A program made the position numbers and the translations under genes. From Amorphochlora amoebiformis (Eukaryota > Cercozoa > Chlorarachniophyceae), in contig BAAHQB010000464.1 in the NCBI GenBank assembly GCA_054601695.1, positions 21,342 through 85,341 on the forward strand: a DNA stretch of 64,000 bases. The letters run 5' to 3'. Below the pieces are notes generated by a model, which was not told where the DNA came from, ran no database searches, and saw nothing but the letters and a program-made list of their open reading frames with translations. Below are positions 1 through 23,660 of this stretch, in pieces; the first letter of the stretch is position 1; the number at the start of each line of letters is the position of its first letter.

Positions 1-230
1 GTCTCCTTCTCTCTCTCTTCTTGCTCTCACTCTCACACACTCGCAGTACACACGGAAACAGTGTTTGTGTTCGAAGCACGCTCATTGAGAGAAATTCAAC
101 CCTGCACGATGAAGTCACCCACAAAACAAGCGCCATATATATTCATGAATATATACTTTTTGCACATTTTTGATATTTACATGTATTAATATATATACCC
201 AGCATTGGTATACACATTCCTCAATGTGAG

Positions 231-10001
<9,771 letters not shown>

Positions 10002-10079
10002 CAATGAGAGGTTTCGGCTACCTGCTAAAGCTCTGGGAGAAGAAGCAGGAAGACCTACCTAGGTACAGCGAGAATCCAG

Positions 10080-11700
10080 AAATTGTCAACTCGGGGTAAA
10101 TATCAGTTGAATTAATTCCACGTACACGACGTGGTAGAATGTAGATCTATAAACTAGATAAACCAAAGAGAGTCTGGAGACTTACCCTCTAGACTCTAGT
10201 TACCATCTAGACCATGCATGATGATGCGCATATATTGCAAGAAATAAATGACCGAAGTTTTAACATAACACCAATAATTATTAATTGTTGAAAAGTATCC
10301 CAGTATCAAGATTCAAATTACTGGAATTAGTGCTAATTAATAAATTTATACTGTCTAGACTGTAGATAGATCATCTACTCTCTAGACTCTAGATCATGAC
10401 TAGTTCCAGTACAGCTAGTAAGAGTACAGTCTAGACAGTATCTCTAGTATCTAGCGTATACAGTAATAATACTGTGATACTAGTAATAATATTCATTGAA
10501 GTCTAGTCTAGAGTATCTACTACCAGACTCGTCTAGAGTACCTACTAGATCTAGGCTGGTCTATCGTTGTGATTCTAGAGCTGATCTAGCATCCAGAGCA
10601 TGCAGACACTTAAAGAGAGTTAACCTCTCCATAATCGTCTAGTACGTACGCGTACTTTTACGGGGCTCAACAGGAAGCAATTTATACAATATCTAGAATC
10701 TAGAGAATATATATCATCATGAGTATCGATACCTCGTATGTCTAGTATGCGTACGTACGTACGCATGCGGACGATCCCTGATAGTGTAAGCAATACCTAT
10801 AGCTAGCATACGTACGTCCCGAATTTCTATATAGTACGTACGTACGTATCAAACCGGGTATATGGTAGCGTGCACGTCCAGCCAATACTCAGTACTGCTG
10901 ACACTGCAATATACTACACATTCACGGAAGTACGTATACATGTTCATATGTTACAGTACGTATAACTAGGACATACGTACCATCTAGACTGACATGTCCG
11001 ATCACAGATGGATCCAATCTAGACCGTTGAATAGTCCATATCTAGATATGCGTACATGAAAGTATGCTATGATCTAGATGATATACGAGATACGCACTAG
11101 ACTTACGTGTACCGTGAATGATTAATGACCATCATCATATTTGTAGAATATTAAACTTTGCCAGTGAGCCCACTGCATAGATCTAAGTTTGTTTACTGCT
11201 TCATTAGCTAAGTTCGAGCGTGATCAGACCGTATACACGAACGTTACTATGATGATATGCGCATGCATGTACTATTGATTAAGTTCTGTAGTTTGTAGAC
11301 TCAACGGCAATTAGTAGACGGCAATTAGTAGACATACTAGACATACAAGTATTGACATGCGCACGGGTAAACTCTAGACACTGGCCATGATGCCTTGACT
11401 GCGATAGATACACCATACAACATTTGGATATCATCTGGATCATGAAATTAAAGCGTAACGGAAATTCTAGGATTCAGTCAAGCATAGAATGAAATTGTGT
11501 ATGAAATTCAGAGGATTAAACGTATTAGTATGAACTAGATGAAATTCAGAGGATTAAGCTAGTAAACATTAAATCATTGAAGACTTGTAATTCTCATCCA
11601 TGAGGTTTTTAAACAAACTTAATTCTAGTTAATTACCTGATTGAATGCCACTATTGTCTAGATCGTACGCATCACAACAACGGCTGCAATAAACACTATA
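10080..11700. other. CTAG/GTAC-rich ORF-free island 1
   Basis: This tract lacks the (AT)n repeats found almost everywhere else and is packed with the palindromes CTAG (often TCTAGA or CTAGACT) and GTAC/ACGTACGT. CTAG places TAG on both strands, so no long frame survives. It starts about 80 bp after the stop of the zinc-finger gene. I see no gene or RNA in it. Two similar tracts lie at 23,661-24,530 and 50,690-52,150. Confidence 0.8.
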
Positions 11701-11711
11701 ATATTATACAC

Positions 11712-11763
<52 letters not shown>

Positions 11764-12819
11764 TAAAAATATATATATATATATATATGTATGTATATAA
11801 ATTCGTGCATAAACATGTACAATAATATGACTCAATGTTGAATGATATATGTATATCATGGCACATGATGTTCGAAGTGATCTATGACGACATAATTCAT
11901 GCTTAGGTATATTTCAAAGATAGGGTCCTAGGGATACTTAGCTACATTTCAAAGACAGGCCCATCGGATACAATGGCTCGCACATAGAAAACACAAGTGA
12001 AAGCGGAGAGAAGAGGATATCTATCGCATGATACGCATGAGGCGCATGACGCATATGAGGCGCATGACGCATATGAGGCGCGCATGAGGCGCGCATGAGG
12101 CGCATTAACAAAAGGGTTTCAGTATCGTGCCATCAACAACTTTCACCATTGAGGATAACAACAATATTGGGGTGTGTGTGTGTGTGAATGTATGTGTATA
12201 CCTACGATATGCATGGCACAAATCATATTCAAGTTGGGCATGTACACAGATGTGTGTCTCATACATACATTACACACACACACACGTGTGCCTCATACAT
12301 TTATTACTCTCGCCCACAGACTTGTGTACATGTCTGTGTATGATACAATAATTACTAAAGAACACAACACACATACGATACAATAATTACTCAAGAACAT
12401 AACACACACACGCACACAGAAGACGGCGGTTACACAATGATGCATGTGACACATCCATATCCAAGCCACACATGCCGCCGCGCACGGGTATGCAATTGTG
12501 ACGTTAATTTTGAATACTTGGTTCAAATGCATACATACACACGTTGCATCACTGCAGTCCCTGCCGGAGAAGGACCAGATTGTGACCAATGGAAGTGCAT
12601 GTTGTCACCCAAAGTGACAACATAATATATAAATATATACATATCTCGAAATGAGATATCAAATGTTTTTCGATTTTGTCGGGTCGATTCAAAACACGGC
12701 AGGCCTTCGCAATCTCTTGGCGGGATAGACAAAGGGCGCCTCTCTGGGCACAAGTCAAACGCGTGTGAGACGTGTTTTGACGCGTGTGTTGAATCTACAA
12801 ACGAAGCGGCAAGTGTAGC
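11701..12819. other. Intergenic region upstream of the UDG-ART gene
   Basis: Contains an (AT)n run at about 11,717-11,790, a GC-richer minisatellite at 12,030-12,105, CA-rich stretches and about 200 bp of mixed sequence just before the ATG at 12820. No recognisable gene was seen. The last few hundred bases are the presumed promoter and 5' leader. Confidence 0.6.
12030..12105. repeat. Minisatellite of ATGAGGCGC(A/G) units
   Basis: Short units of CATGAGGCGCATGACG and CGCATGAGGCG repeat several times in tandem. They are much more GC-rich than the surrounding sequence. Confidence 0.85.
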
Positions 12820-13221
12820 ATGCCCAAGCGCAAGGGAAAGAAAGGAGGCGGGTCGAAGGCGAAGAAGGCAAAGACAGAGGCAGGAGCCGGAAAAGAGAAA
12901 CTTTCGGGTCTGTCTGCCTTTGCATTTAAGGCCGGGGAGAAGTCGGTGAGCAAAAGCGACGATGTTGGGTCTCAAATGGCCGGAAGCAACTTAGGGGCGG
13001 ATGATATTGGCTTGTCCGATATTCTCAAGGTCACTTGTGTGCGTATACTGTCTACATTATATGTACATATACATATATAATATTTCATATATATATATAT
13101 ATAAAATATGTTATACATATATTATGTGTATGTGTGTGTATACATTATATATTTTATATATATTTATATATATATATATATACATATTTCTATATATATA
13201 TATATATTTATATGTATATTA

Positions 13222-13307
<86 letters not shown>

Positions 13308-13589
13308 TTATATATATACATATATATATTATATATAATATATATATATATATATGAATATTATAGTTAAAAATATTTTGTAATTTGATATAGGAACCAT
13401 GGTATGGACTATTGAGCAAAGCGATTACAAGACAACCAAACGCAGAAATGTAATATTCAATCCACTTTTGGGACAATGCCATTTTTTTTACATTAAAAAT
13501 TCAACTTTAACATCCATATGTGTGATTTTGACATTCATATTGTGTGTGTGTGTGCTCTGCATGTGAACATTGCATGACAGCTATACATA

Positions 13590-13626
<37 letters not shown>

Positions 13627-13851
13627 ATATATATATAATTATATACATATATGTGTGTTTAGATATATATATTATATATATGTATATATGTATATTATAT
13701 ATATATATATATATATGTAATATATATATATATATATAAATATAATATATATAATATAATAATATATATATATGTATACATATATCTCGTAATAATATTC
13801 ATACATAAATATAATATACATATATATATATATATATGTACATATATAAAA

Positions 13852-13898
<47 letters not shown>

Positions 13899-15077
13899 AC
13901 ATATAACTGATATATACATACATGTATACATACATTAATACAATATACAAATTTGTATTTCATTATTGTATGTATCTACGCCTATGTGAATATACACATA
14001 TACATATATACATTAATACAATTTGCAAATGTACATTTATTATTGCATGATATCTACGCCTACGCCTAATGTATATGTGTATATTTATAGAATATATTTA
14101 GGTTAGTTGGAAAAATCGTCCAACATAACATCGACGCCTAAAGGCTACTGTATAATGTGTATATTGATATCGATATCTAGGTTCGTTGGAAAAAAGCGTC
14201 CTCCAGAGATTTTCCCCGTTCGCGAGCTAACCTTCCGAGCTCTTCAAGTCGCCCTACCATAACAAACCGCCAACTCGATAAATACCCAAATTTTACCGAA
14301 AGCCCATCAACATTATCCCCATAACATCCTAAAAAATACGCTAACAATACCAATAACGCCAAGCTTGCAACGCACATGTTCTAAGAACGACTTTTCTTGA
14401 AAACCATGTTTAATATATATATATTTATAATAATTTTGATGCATATATAAGTAAGGATTATAATATATATAATATACATATATGTATATATATATTTATA
14501 GTACTTATACATATAATATATGTGTGCTTGTTTGTGTCCACACATATGTATTGATGAGATATAATATTTGATCTGAATACCAGGCCAATGATCCCGAAAA
14601 CTATAAAGTCATCATCTTCGGTATGTGCTGACCACTATTCCTTGTCCAAACTCACAACCCCATAGGATTTATTCGCTTGAAATCACATCACATATCACGT
14701 CACATCACATCACATCCATCAATCCCATCACATCAGATCACATCACATCACGTGACATGGCATCAATCAATGTCTAACTGAGGTGTATCGATGCCACTTG
14801 GATATGAAAAGCGAGCGAATCCGAGGCGAGGTGAGATTAAGGTGAGATTAATGTGGTTGACAGGAGAGGCGCCGTTTCCTCGTTTGGAGTCTTGCACAGG
14901 GATTGCTCTTTTCGATGGGAAATTCAAAAATTGGGCCAAACTGGGCAGGTGTCCTCATACAAGATAAGCTTGCCTTATGATGTACATGTACGCGTAAGTG
15001 TTGTATGTACGAAATTTATTGTCTCTGAGGAGTGCCTGCATGCATGTCCATGCGTGCATAGGTATATATGCATTATG

Positions 15078-15122
<45 letters not shown>

Positions 15123-15195
15123 ATATATGTATATATAATAATAAATATATATATATATACCTATATATGTATATATAATAATAAATATATTATAT

Positions 15196-15255
<60 letters not shown>

Positions 15256-16361
15256 ATATAATATATACATACATATATATATATATATATTTATTATAAT
15301 ACATACATTGTACACACATATATGTACATACATTTATTATGCATATATACGAAAATATATTTTCCAAAAAATCACATAAAATGAAACGAAGCGATTGTAA
15401 TATGTACTCAAGTGTGTATCTTTGAATGCCCGTTAGGTGCGCCTCCTTACGCGCGATGTTGAAGAACATATGCATGTGGAAGGATCCCAAAAAGATCAAA
15501 TGGTACATGTCATGTCTTGCCTATTCATATGCAATCTATACCCAGTTCTAGTCAAATAACTAGAGAATATCAAATTTGGAATATGGGGATATTCGTGTGC
15601 ATATATGTGTGTAAATACGTCGTTCTAAGTTGAAAGCTAGTTTGTATTCGTTTCGTTGCATGATCTTTGGTTGTTTGATATCGGACATTTGTGTCCATTT
15701 TGGGCGTATTTTTGTATCATTATATTTGAAATCTGCATTTGTGTAAGCATGAACCAAATATTGCATATTATTACCAGCAAATCGAAGGCAAACATGAGCC
15801 ATATATTGCATATTATTATACATGAACCATATATTGCATATTATTAGCAAATCGAAGGCAAACAGAGCCATATATTGCATATTATTACCAGCAAATCGAA
15901 GGCCGATGCGGTGCGCAAAATGGCGAAGACTAGTGGTATCAATTCACTGCTTCATTACATGTTGCATACGCAAACATATGCAACATTGCACACGCAAACA
16001 CATGCTAGATATTGCCTCGTATTGGCACATGTTACATATGCAAATGTGCAATATGTCGATGGAATGTATTATGTTACGTAAAGATAACAGAGAAGCATGT
16101 TTGAATATTTCGTTGACATATGTTAGGTAAGATATATAACCGGATTCATGATCACGTTTGGCATGTGATGTGTTTTGAATTGTTGATTTTGATGCTTCTC
16201 CTTTCTAATGGTGTTGATATTGATGTCGATGTTTTAGGTTTAGTAGAGGTTCCAGAGTGGTTTCAAGCCACGCTCGCTCAGGGAGTCTTGTGGCTCAACA
16301 CTGCTCTTACAACAGGGGGGTATGGAGCTATTTTATATGCAGCATATAAATATATATATTA

Positions 16362-16392
<31 letters not shown>

Positions 16393-16428
16393 TATGTATA
16401 TATGTATAATGTATATATATATATGTAA

Positions 16429-16460
<32 letters not shown>

Positions 16461-16889
16461 TACATATATACATACATATATGTGTATATATATTATATAA
16501 TATATATATGCATGTATATATTTACAAACATGTATATATGTAATTGTAAAAATGTATGTATATATATTATATATATGATATATATATGTATATATATAGG
16601 ACTATGAGCAAAGCGGATCATCACAAGTTCTGGAGCCCTGTCATGGTACAATAAACTTGTTCTAAACTTGTTCTACACAATCTTGAGCTTTAACAAAAAC
16701 ACAACATTTGTTCCACCAATGCATGCATGCATGAACGTCGTTCCGACCATGACCATAGAACAAACTTTGGGGTCTTGTTTTAAGGTCAAGATTGTCAGCT
16801 CTATTCTCAACTCCAAGGCCAAAACCAAGTACCGCTATACATATACATATACATATATATATATATTATATATATACACATATATATAT

Positions 16890-16931
<42 letters not shown>

Positions 16932-16995
16932 TAGTATACATGCAAAATATGTATATATATATATACATATATATGTGTATATATGTGTATATACA

Positions 16996-17050
<55 letters not shown>

Positions 17051-17140
17051 CACATAAAGATTTCATCAAACATTTATTTCGATTATTATACGTATACAAA
17101 ATATGCACATATTCATATGATACATATATATATGTATATC

Positions 17141-17184
<44 letters not shown>

Positions 17185-17379
17185 ATATACATATATTATA
17201 TATTTATATATACATATTCCAGGAAGAGTAAAAAGAATGGCTGTGTGTTTGCCCTCTGGGGCAGGTAAGGCAAATACTTACACTAAGATATAAAAAATAT
17301 ACTAACAGATTTTAAATATATATATATATAGATTATATATATATATATATATTTATTTATTTATCTATAAATGTATGTA

Positions 17380-17421
<42 letters not shown>

Positions 17422-17516
17422 TATATAAATACATTATATATATATATATATATATATGTTACATATATATAGTATGTATGCATATTTATGTGTTTTGTGT
17501 ATAGTGTATGATATAG

Positions 17517-17561
<45 letters not shown>

Positions 17562-19156
17562 ATATGTATATATATATGTATAAATTATATATATATACAT
17601 ATATATAAATACAAATATATATGTATATACGTGACATATGTCACATGTCACATGTATGTGCCTACGCTTAAACAGGAAAGGCCCAGCGGTTAGAATATGA
17701 TGTCTAGAATAAGCGCGTATGTAACACGTGACATCTATGTGCCTACGCCTAAACAGGAAGGCCCAGCGGTTGAAGAATATGTTGTCTAAAATAAGCGCGT
17801 CGAGCCGCTGTCCAGTTCGCTTCGTCGAGGGATGGAACCCTGCAGCAGGGGTAATCATTTAGATGTATTCACTTAGATGTATTCACTTAGATGTATTCAC
17901 TATGATGTATTCACTTAGATAGCTCACAAATCTTAAATCTTATCAACTTAGATGTACTGACGTATATGTATATTACATATAGAGATGTATAATATATATA
18001 TTATGTACATAATATATACATATATATACATATATATATACATATGTATCCCATACATGGTAAAGAGTATGAAATTGGATACGTGAGGATGCAGTGAAGA
18101 ACGTAAAGTAAAGCTGTTAATGTACACATACACATACACATCACGGGAACGTAAAATAAAGCTGTTAATGTACACATAAACATCACGGGAACGTAAAATA
18201 AAGCTGTTAATGTACACATAAACATCACGGAACATGTATCAATATTTTTATTTCCTCATACGTATAGGTTGGATTTGGATACATATTCCATGTACATATA
18301 TATGTGTATATATATATATACACATACATACATATACATATACATATGCGTATATATACATATGTAGATATATATATATGTATGTATGTATAGTACATGC
18401 ATCTATCTATTTTATGAGTACATGCTACGTATATATGCAACATACATATACATTTACTAGGGTTATGGTAAGATCGATTTTTGCGACAAAGACAACCTGG
18501 GCATGATAAACAACCAACTCAAACAAATGGGTCTAGACCCTATCAACTGGTTAATACTAACGTTCGTCGATCGTGCGCTCGCGTGCCCTCACATGCCCTC
18601 ACATGTCTTCACATGCCCTCACATGCCTCGCATGCCCTCGCATGCCTCGCCTCGCATGCCCTCGCATGCCCTCGTATGCCCTCGCATGCCCTCGCATGCC
18701 CTCGTATGCCCTCGCATGACCTCGCATGCCCTCGTATGCCCTCGCATGCGAGGGCATGCGCTCGAAGCCTCCATATGCCCTGATACACCGTTACATGCCT
18801 TGATATGGTAATTTGATGTGTAATGATGTGATGTGACGTGTGATGTGCTGTGATGTGTTGTGATGTGTTGTGATGTGTTGTAATGTGATATGTTGAGATG
18901 TGATGTGATGTGATGTTATGTTATGTTGTTATGCAGGTTTCCGTGCCCCGGTTGGGAGTTGGAAGTTAGTACGTCACAGGATCATATCCAAAAGGTCACC
19001 TATGTTATTCCACATTATATATTAATGTATATTTATACATGTATTTATTATGTGTGTAGATATATACATAATATATTTTTATAATATATATACATATATA
19101 TATATATATATAATGTAATATATATATAGCTATAAATATAAAACCATATGTTGCGC

Positions 19157-19198
<42 letters not shown>

Positions 19199-19311
19199 AT
19201 GTATATATATGTGCGCATGTATATGTATGCATTTTATACTACCTATATATACATATATATATATATATATGTATATATATGCGCACATGTATATGTATGT
19301 ATTTTATACTG

Positions 19312-19372
<61 letters not shown>

Positions 19373-19526
19373 CGATTTAACGTACGTTTGAATGTATAGT
19401 TTGTATGTAGTTATCAGTGTATGAATCAGAGAAACACCCGTGTATGTTTGTATGTTTGTATTTAGTTCTCAGTCTATGAACCAGAGAAACATCCGTGCAT
19501 GATAATACATAACTATGACAATTCAA

Positions 19527-19579
<53 letters not shown>

Positions 19580-19618
19580 TGTATATATACATTTATACAT
19601 ATGTATAATAAATATATG

Positions 19619-19649
<31 letters not shown>

Positions 19650-19779
19650 AATACATGCATACAAATAATAATATATGTGTGTGTGTATAAATGTGTGTGT
19701 AAATGTGTGCATGCAAATATAATGTATGTATATATATGTGTGTGTGTGTGTGTCTGCATATATGTCTGCATTTACAGAT

Positions 19780-19814
<35 letters not shown>

Positions 19815-19966
19815 TACATATATACTGTGTATAAATGTATACATGTATGACTGGATATATATATATATATAGGCTGGTGCATTCATTAAAGAAACCGAGG
19901 AGCTGCTCCGAGTGAATATATAACAAATCTCATTATTCACACATGCGCATTCATATATACATATAA

Positions 19967-20003
<37 letters not shown>

Positions 20004-20144
20004 AATATATATATACATATATACATATACACATATACATATATATATATATATACATATGTGTATAATATGTATGTATATATATATGTGTATATATGTC
20101 ATAGATTGTCTGTATATGCATGTGCAAAATCATATTATATATAT

Positions 20145-20186
<42 letters not shown>

Positions 20187-21973
20187 TATATATGTATATA
20201 CACATATATTGATACATACATATGATGTGGTTTTGATGAATGACAAGATAATGTGGTTTTGATGAATTCTATTTAAGATGTACCTCGACCGCCTCGCGGG
20301 AGTGGGAGATGAGAATTTGAAAAAGCTTCCCTCGATCACAGGTACCTATTCACAAACATTTCACCAACATCTAACCATCACCTGGAAATCACTTTTTATA
20401 TATTTATATTTTTCTAATACGTGTATATATATATATATATATATATATTTACCGGGTTAAATACGCATATTTAGACGAGTGGACTATACATACAAATACA
20501 CACTTGCAAATATATTTATAAGTATATATATATATTATATATATATATATATTTAATATGTACTTTATATACATATATGTCATGTACATTACAAGTTTAT
20601 ATAAATTTTAAGTGCATATACACGTATAAATACTATGTACATATGCAAACATATATATATATATGTTGTATATACATATATATATATATATGCATAATAT
20701 ATATATATATACATATATACATACATATATGTATACATGGATATATATATATTGTATTTACATATGTATTCACATATACATATATACACGTATAAATACT
20801 ATGTACATATGCAAACATATATATATATATATATGTTGTATATACATATATATATATATGCATAATATATATATATATACATATATACATACATATATGT
20901 ATACATGGACACATACACATTGCATTTACATATGTATTCACATATACATATATGTACATATATATCATGGATATTTACATATACAACTTGGATATTATGT
21001 ATATATATATATACATATATATATATAGTGAGATATATATATATATACATATATATATACATATGTATGTATTTATGTATATATTTATGTATGTATACAT
21101 ATATGTATATATATACATATGTATATATATACATATACACATATATATATATAAATACATATATATATATATATATATATATGCATACATACATATTATA
21201 CATATATATGGATGTATTACAGATAAGGCATAATGTAAACAAAGCTTATCTCGTTTTATCTTCACACATTTATGTAAATACATATATTTATGCATACATG
21301 TATATATATATATATATATATGTATGTATTATGTATGTGTGTATGTGTGCATGTACTATGCATACACATATATTTATAAAGCTAAATCTATCTGTTTAGA
21401 TATAATATATATATATATATCTAAATACATCCTTGTACATATGACTTGTAAATAAGGCATAATGGAAACAAAGCTTCGTTCGTTGTCGCAGTGCTGCAAG
21501 CCCCTTTACAAGATCATCTCTTTCCTCGAACCCGTTGTAGAGGTCCCAACTGACTCAACTATGTTTGTTTTGGAAATCTTATTGTCAAATTTGTTTGGAT
21601 GGTTATATTATTATTTTAGCTTGTGAGGTGTTGCAAGATGTAACATGTTGCAACATTATTGCAGCATGGTTTGAATTGCTGTAGCATGTGTGACACTGAT
21701 TGACTCTCATGGGAATGGGTAAGGGTGAGTTGAGAAGGGTTTCATTCATTTAAGTGGGCGTTGAATGATGAGGTGAGTGCTTGGGCTTTGGGTTTGGCGT
21801 TGATATGTTGAGGTGAGGACTTTGGGTTTACTTTTAGGGGGCGTTGAAGTTTGCAGAGCGCATGGGCCCGCAAGATGGCATATCTAAGGATCAGATCGCA
21901 GCAGTCCACTTGTAACCTATTTTCATATCTCATGTCCAATTCGTTTCTATGTAAATAAATAAACATTCACATT

Positions 21974-22013
<40 letters not shown>

Positions 22014-22419
22014 TATTATATAATTTGTGCGATAATATAAGTTAAATCCATGCACATATGCATGATATTCTATCCTATGCTATGCATTCGTATTTTAAAT
22101 AAGCTCGAGTATTTGAAAGAGGAAAGAGGTTTTTAGTTTTGGTTGGTTTGGTTGTGGGTTTAATCGTATTGAGTCTGTCTATCGTCAACATCTCCTGATA
22201 GGTACACGTGCGGGTCGAGTTTCTATAAGAAGCTCAATGAAACTCTAAGGGATCCCAATCGTCAAACGGTTAAGGTTTTCCACTCAGAATGTATACCTAC
22301 GTATACTTATGTTACCTATGTATTCTTTTTCCACTCAGAATGTACACTTATCCCCAGAACAAATATAAAACTTGCATGTAACTTGCATATTAGCATCAAC
22401 GTATGTATAAATATAAATA

Positions 22420-22471
<52 letters not shown>

Positions 22472-23119
22472 ATGTAATAACTATCTATGTATATATGTGG
22501 TGTAGGCTTATTTTCCATACCTCCGTCTGCTTCTGTCGGGTTTCCAGACGCTCCTTAAGCAAGGCAAACACGTCACCTTGTGGCGCGGCGTCAAGCTCGA
22601 CTTACGGTTTGCACCTTTCATATCTTCATGCACAGATAAACTCTTTTACACCACCCTGCCCGCAGTCCGCAGCATTTGCGCCTCATCGCCGAGTAATGCC
22701 GCTATGTCGCTTCATCTATGATATCGCGCATCAGGTCTGAATACAAAAAGGGAGGAGTGATCACATGGTGGGGCGTATCTTCGTGCACCGAACGGCGCAG
22801 CGTCGCGGAAGGGTTTATGGGTCACAAGGGAGTTCGTATGCTCTTTCAGGTCAATGCAAAGGCCTTCAGCATCAAGAAGGTTCGCGCTACTATGATATCT
22901 GTGTATTGTCATCATCTACGTGACATTTACATTTAATATTTGCTCGTCAAAACATGCAAGCGTGGGGACATCTTATGTCTCGTATATATTCGCATGGATC
23001 CGTTCGCATTTAACCATATAAACAGCTAGATATTTGTAATGTAATATACTTAAATATTAATATACTTATGTGTAAAAAAAGGTCTATACCTAGATGCACG
23101 TACTTTGTATATGTATATT

Positions 23120-23161
<42 letters not shown>

Positions 23162-23230
23162 TATTATATATATATATATATATATATGTATACATACATA
23201 TTATATATATATATATATATACATACGTAT

Positions 23231-23270
<40 letters not shown>

Positions 23271-23279
23271 CTACATATT

Positions 23280-23340
<61 letters not shown>

Positions 23341-23660
23341 TGTTTTATGTATAAGTCATATTGATAAATATTCATGAAGATGTTATGTATCGCAAATTTG
23401 ATCGCAAAAAGGATCGCAAAAGAACAATCGTGATGTATATTAATTATATTTTAGTTTTCGGCGTTCTCTGGAGAAGACGAATATGTATTGAGGCCTGGGA
23501 CTCAGCTTCAGGTCACGAAGGTAAACATCACTCATGAATCATGATATTCTATGCACGGTACACAATTTCTCAGAAACTGTATCCGTAGGTATCTAGCCAA
23601 AATGATGGACAGGTGTTGGTCGAGCTGAAAGCCCTGGATTCCGATCCACTTGTTGGATGA
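12820..23660 (+). CDS. UDG-superfamily domain fused to an ADP-ribosyltransferase domain (23 exons, 579 aa)
   Basis: Exons: 12820-13029, 13394-13449, 14181-14247, 14584-14620, 14864-14948, 15437-15502, 15892-15935, 16244-16319, 16600-16645, 16785-16828, 17223-17264, 17757-17850, 18461-18561, 18937-18994, 19873-19911, 20278-20341, 21457-21542, 21838-21911, 22202-22268, 22506-22606, 22735-22879, 23455-23520, 23589-23660. All phases match. Residues 1-60 are Lys/Ala/Ser rich and basic. Residues about 65-325 follow the uracil-DNA glycosylase fold: [17 protein letters not shown] at 124-140, [11 protein letters not shown] at 201-211, FALWGRKAQ at 253-261, and a C-terminal stretch ending DPINW. Catalytic motifs differ from UNG: GQDPYH appears as GEAPFP, and the HPS loop as WNPAA (284-288). 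Residues about 360-579 match arginine-type ART (PF01129): Arg479 in LWRGV, Ser501-Ser502 in WWGVSSCT, and Glu541-Asp-Glu543, i.e. the R-S-ExE set. No signal peptide is visible, so it is probably intracellular. Inference: ADP-ribosylation guided by a DNA-binding UDG fold. Substrate unknown. Confidence 0.85.
14052..14205 (+). repeat. Duplicated acceptor and exon start upstream of UDG-ART exon 3
   Basis: Copy 1 (14,052-14,130) and copy 2 (14,131-14,205) are about 80 bp apart. After TAG, copy 1 has GTTAGTTGGAAAAATCGTCC and the used exon at 14181 has GTTCGTTGGAAAAAAGCGTC. Copy 1 has lost two bases of the exon frame. Confidence 0.8.
15748..15905 (+). repeat. Three-copy repeat carrying the acceptor of UDG-ART exon 7
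   Basis: Units of roughly 50-65 bp contain ATATTGCATATTATTACCAG followed by CAAATCGAAGGC. The last unit is the used acceptor and exon start at 15892. One upstream copy has lost the CC of CCAG but keeps AG. Confidence 0.85.
17640..17800 (+). repeat. Two-copy duplication of acceptor plus start of UDG-ART exon 12
   Basis: The two copies are offset by 81 bp and share GTGCCTACGC, TAAACAG, GCCCAGCGGTT and ATAAGCGCG. The upstream copy (pseudo-exon from 17,676) has an extra A and an in-frame TGA; the downstream copy is the used exon 17757-17850. Confidence 0.9.
18575..18780. repeat. CATGCCCTCG decamer tandem array
   Basis: About 18 near-perfect units of CATGCCCTCG/CATGCCCTCA begin right after the donor of exon 18461-18561. 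It is strikingly GC-rich in an AT-rich intron. Two ORFs run through it, reading Cys/Pro/Met/Ser/His or Ala/Leu repeats; both are repeat artefacts. Confidence 0.9.
21221..21480 (+). repeat. Displaced copy of acceptor plus start of UDG-ART exon 17
   Basis: 21,223-21,248 reads ATAAGGCATAATGTAAACAA and the used exon at 21457 starts after ATAAG with GCATAATGGAAACAAAGC. In the copy, GAA has become TAA. The two are 229 bp apart with (AT)n sequence between. Confidence 0.8.

Noticed and set aside
109-182. ATG at 109 as the start of the zinc-finger gene
   Set aside because: No donor joins it in phase to exon 231-265, and joining it puts a stop in the next exon.
10080-11700. A decayed gene or transposon in CTAG island 1
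   Set aside because: No terminal repeats, no target-site duplication and no recognisable protein fragment in any frame.
18481-18811. Two overlapping ORFs of about 100 aa with Cys/Pro/Met/Ser/His repeats
   Set aside because: Produced by the CATGCCCTCG array. The real exon ends at 18,561, as shown by phase and by the next exon.
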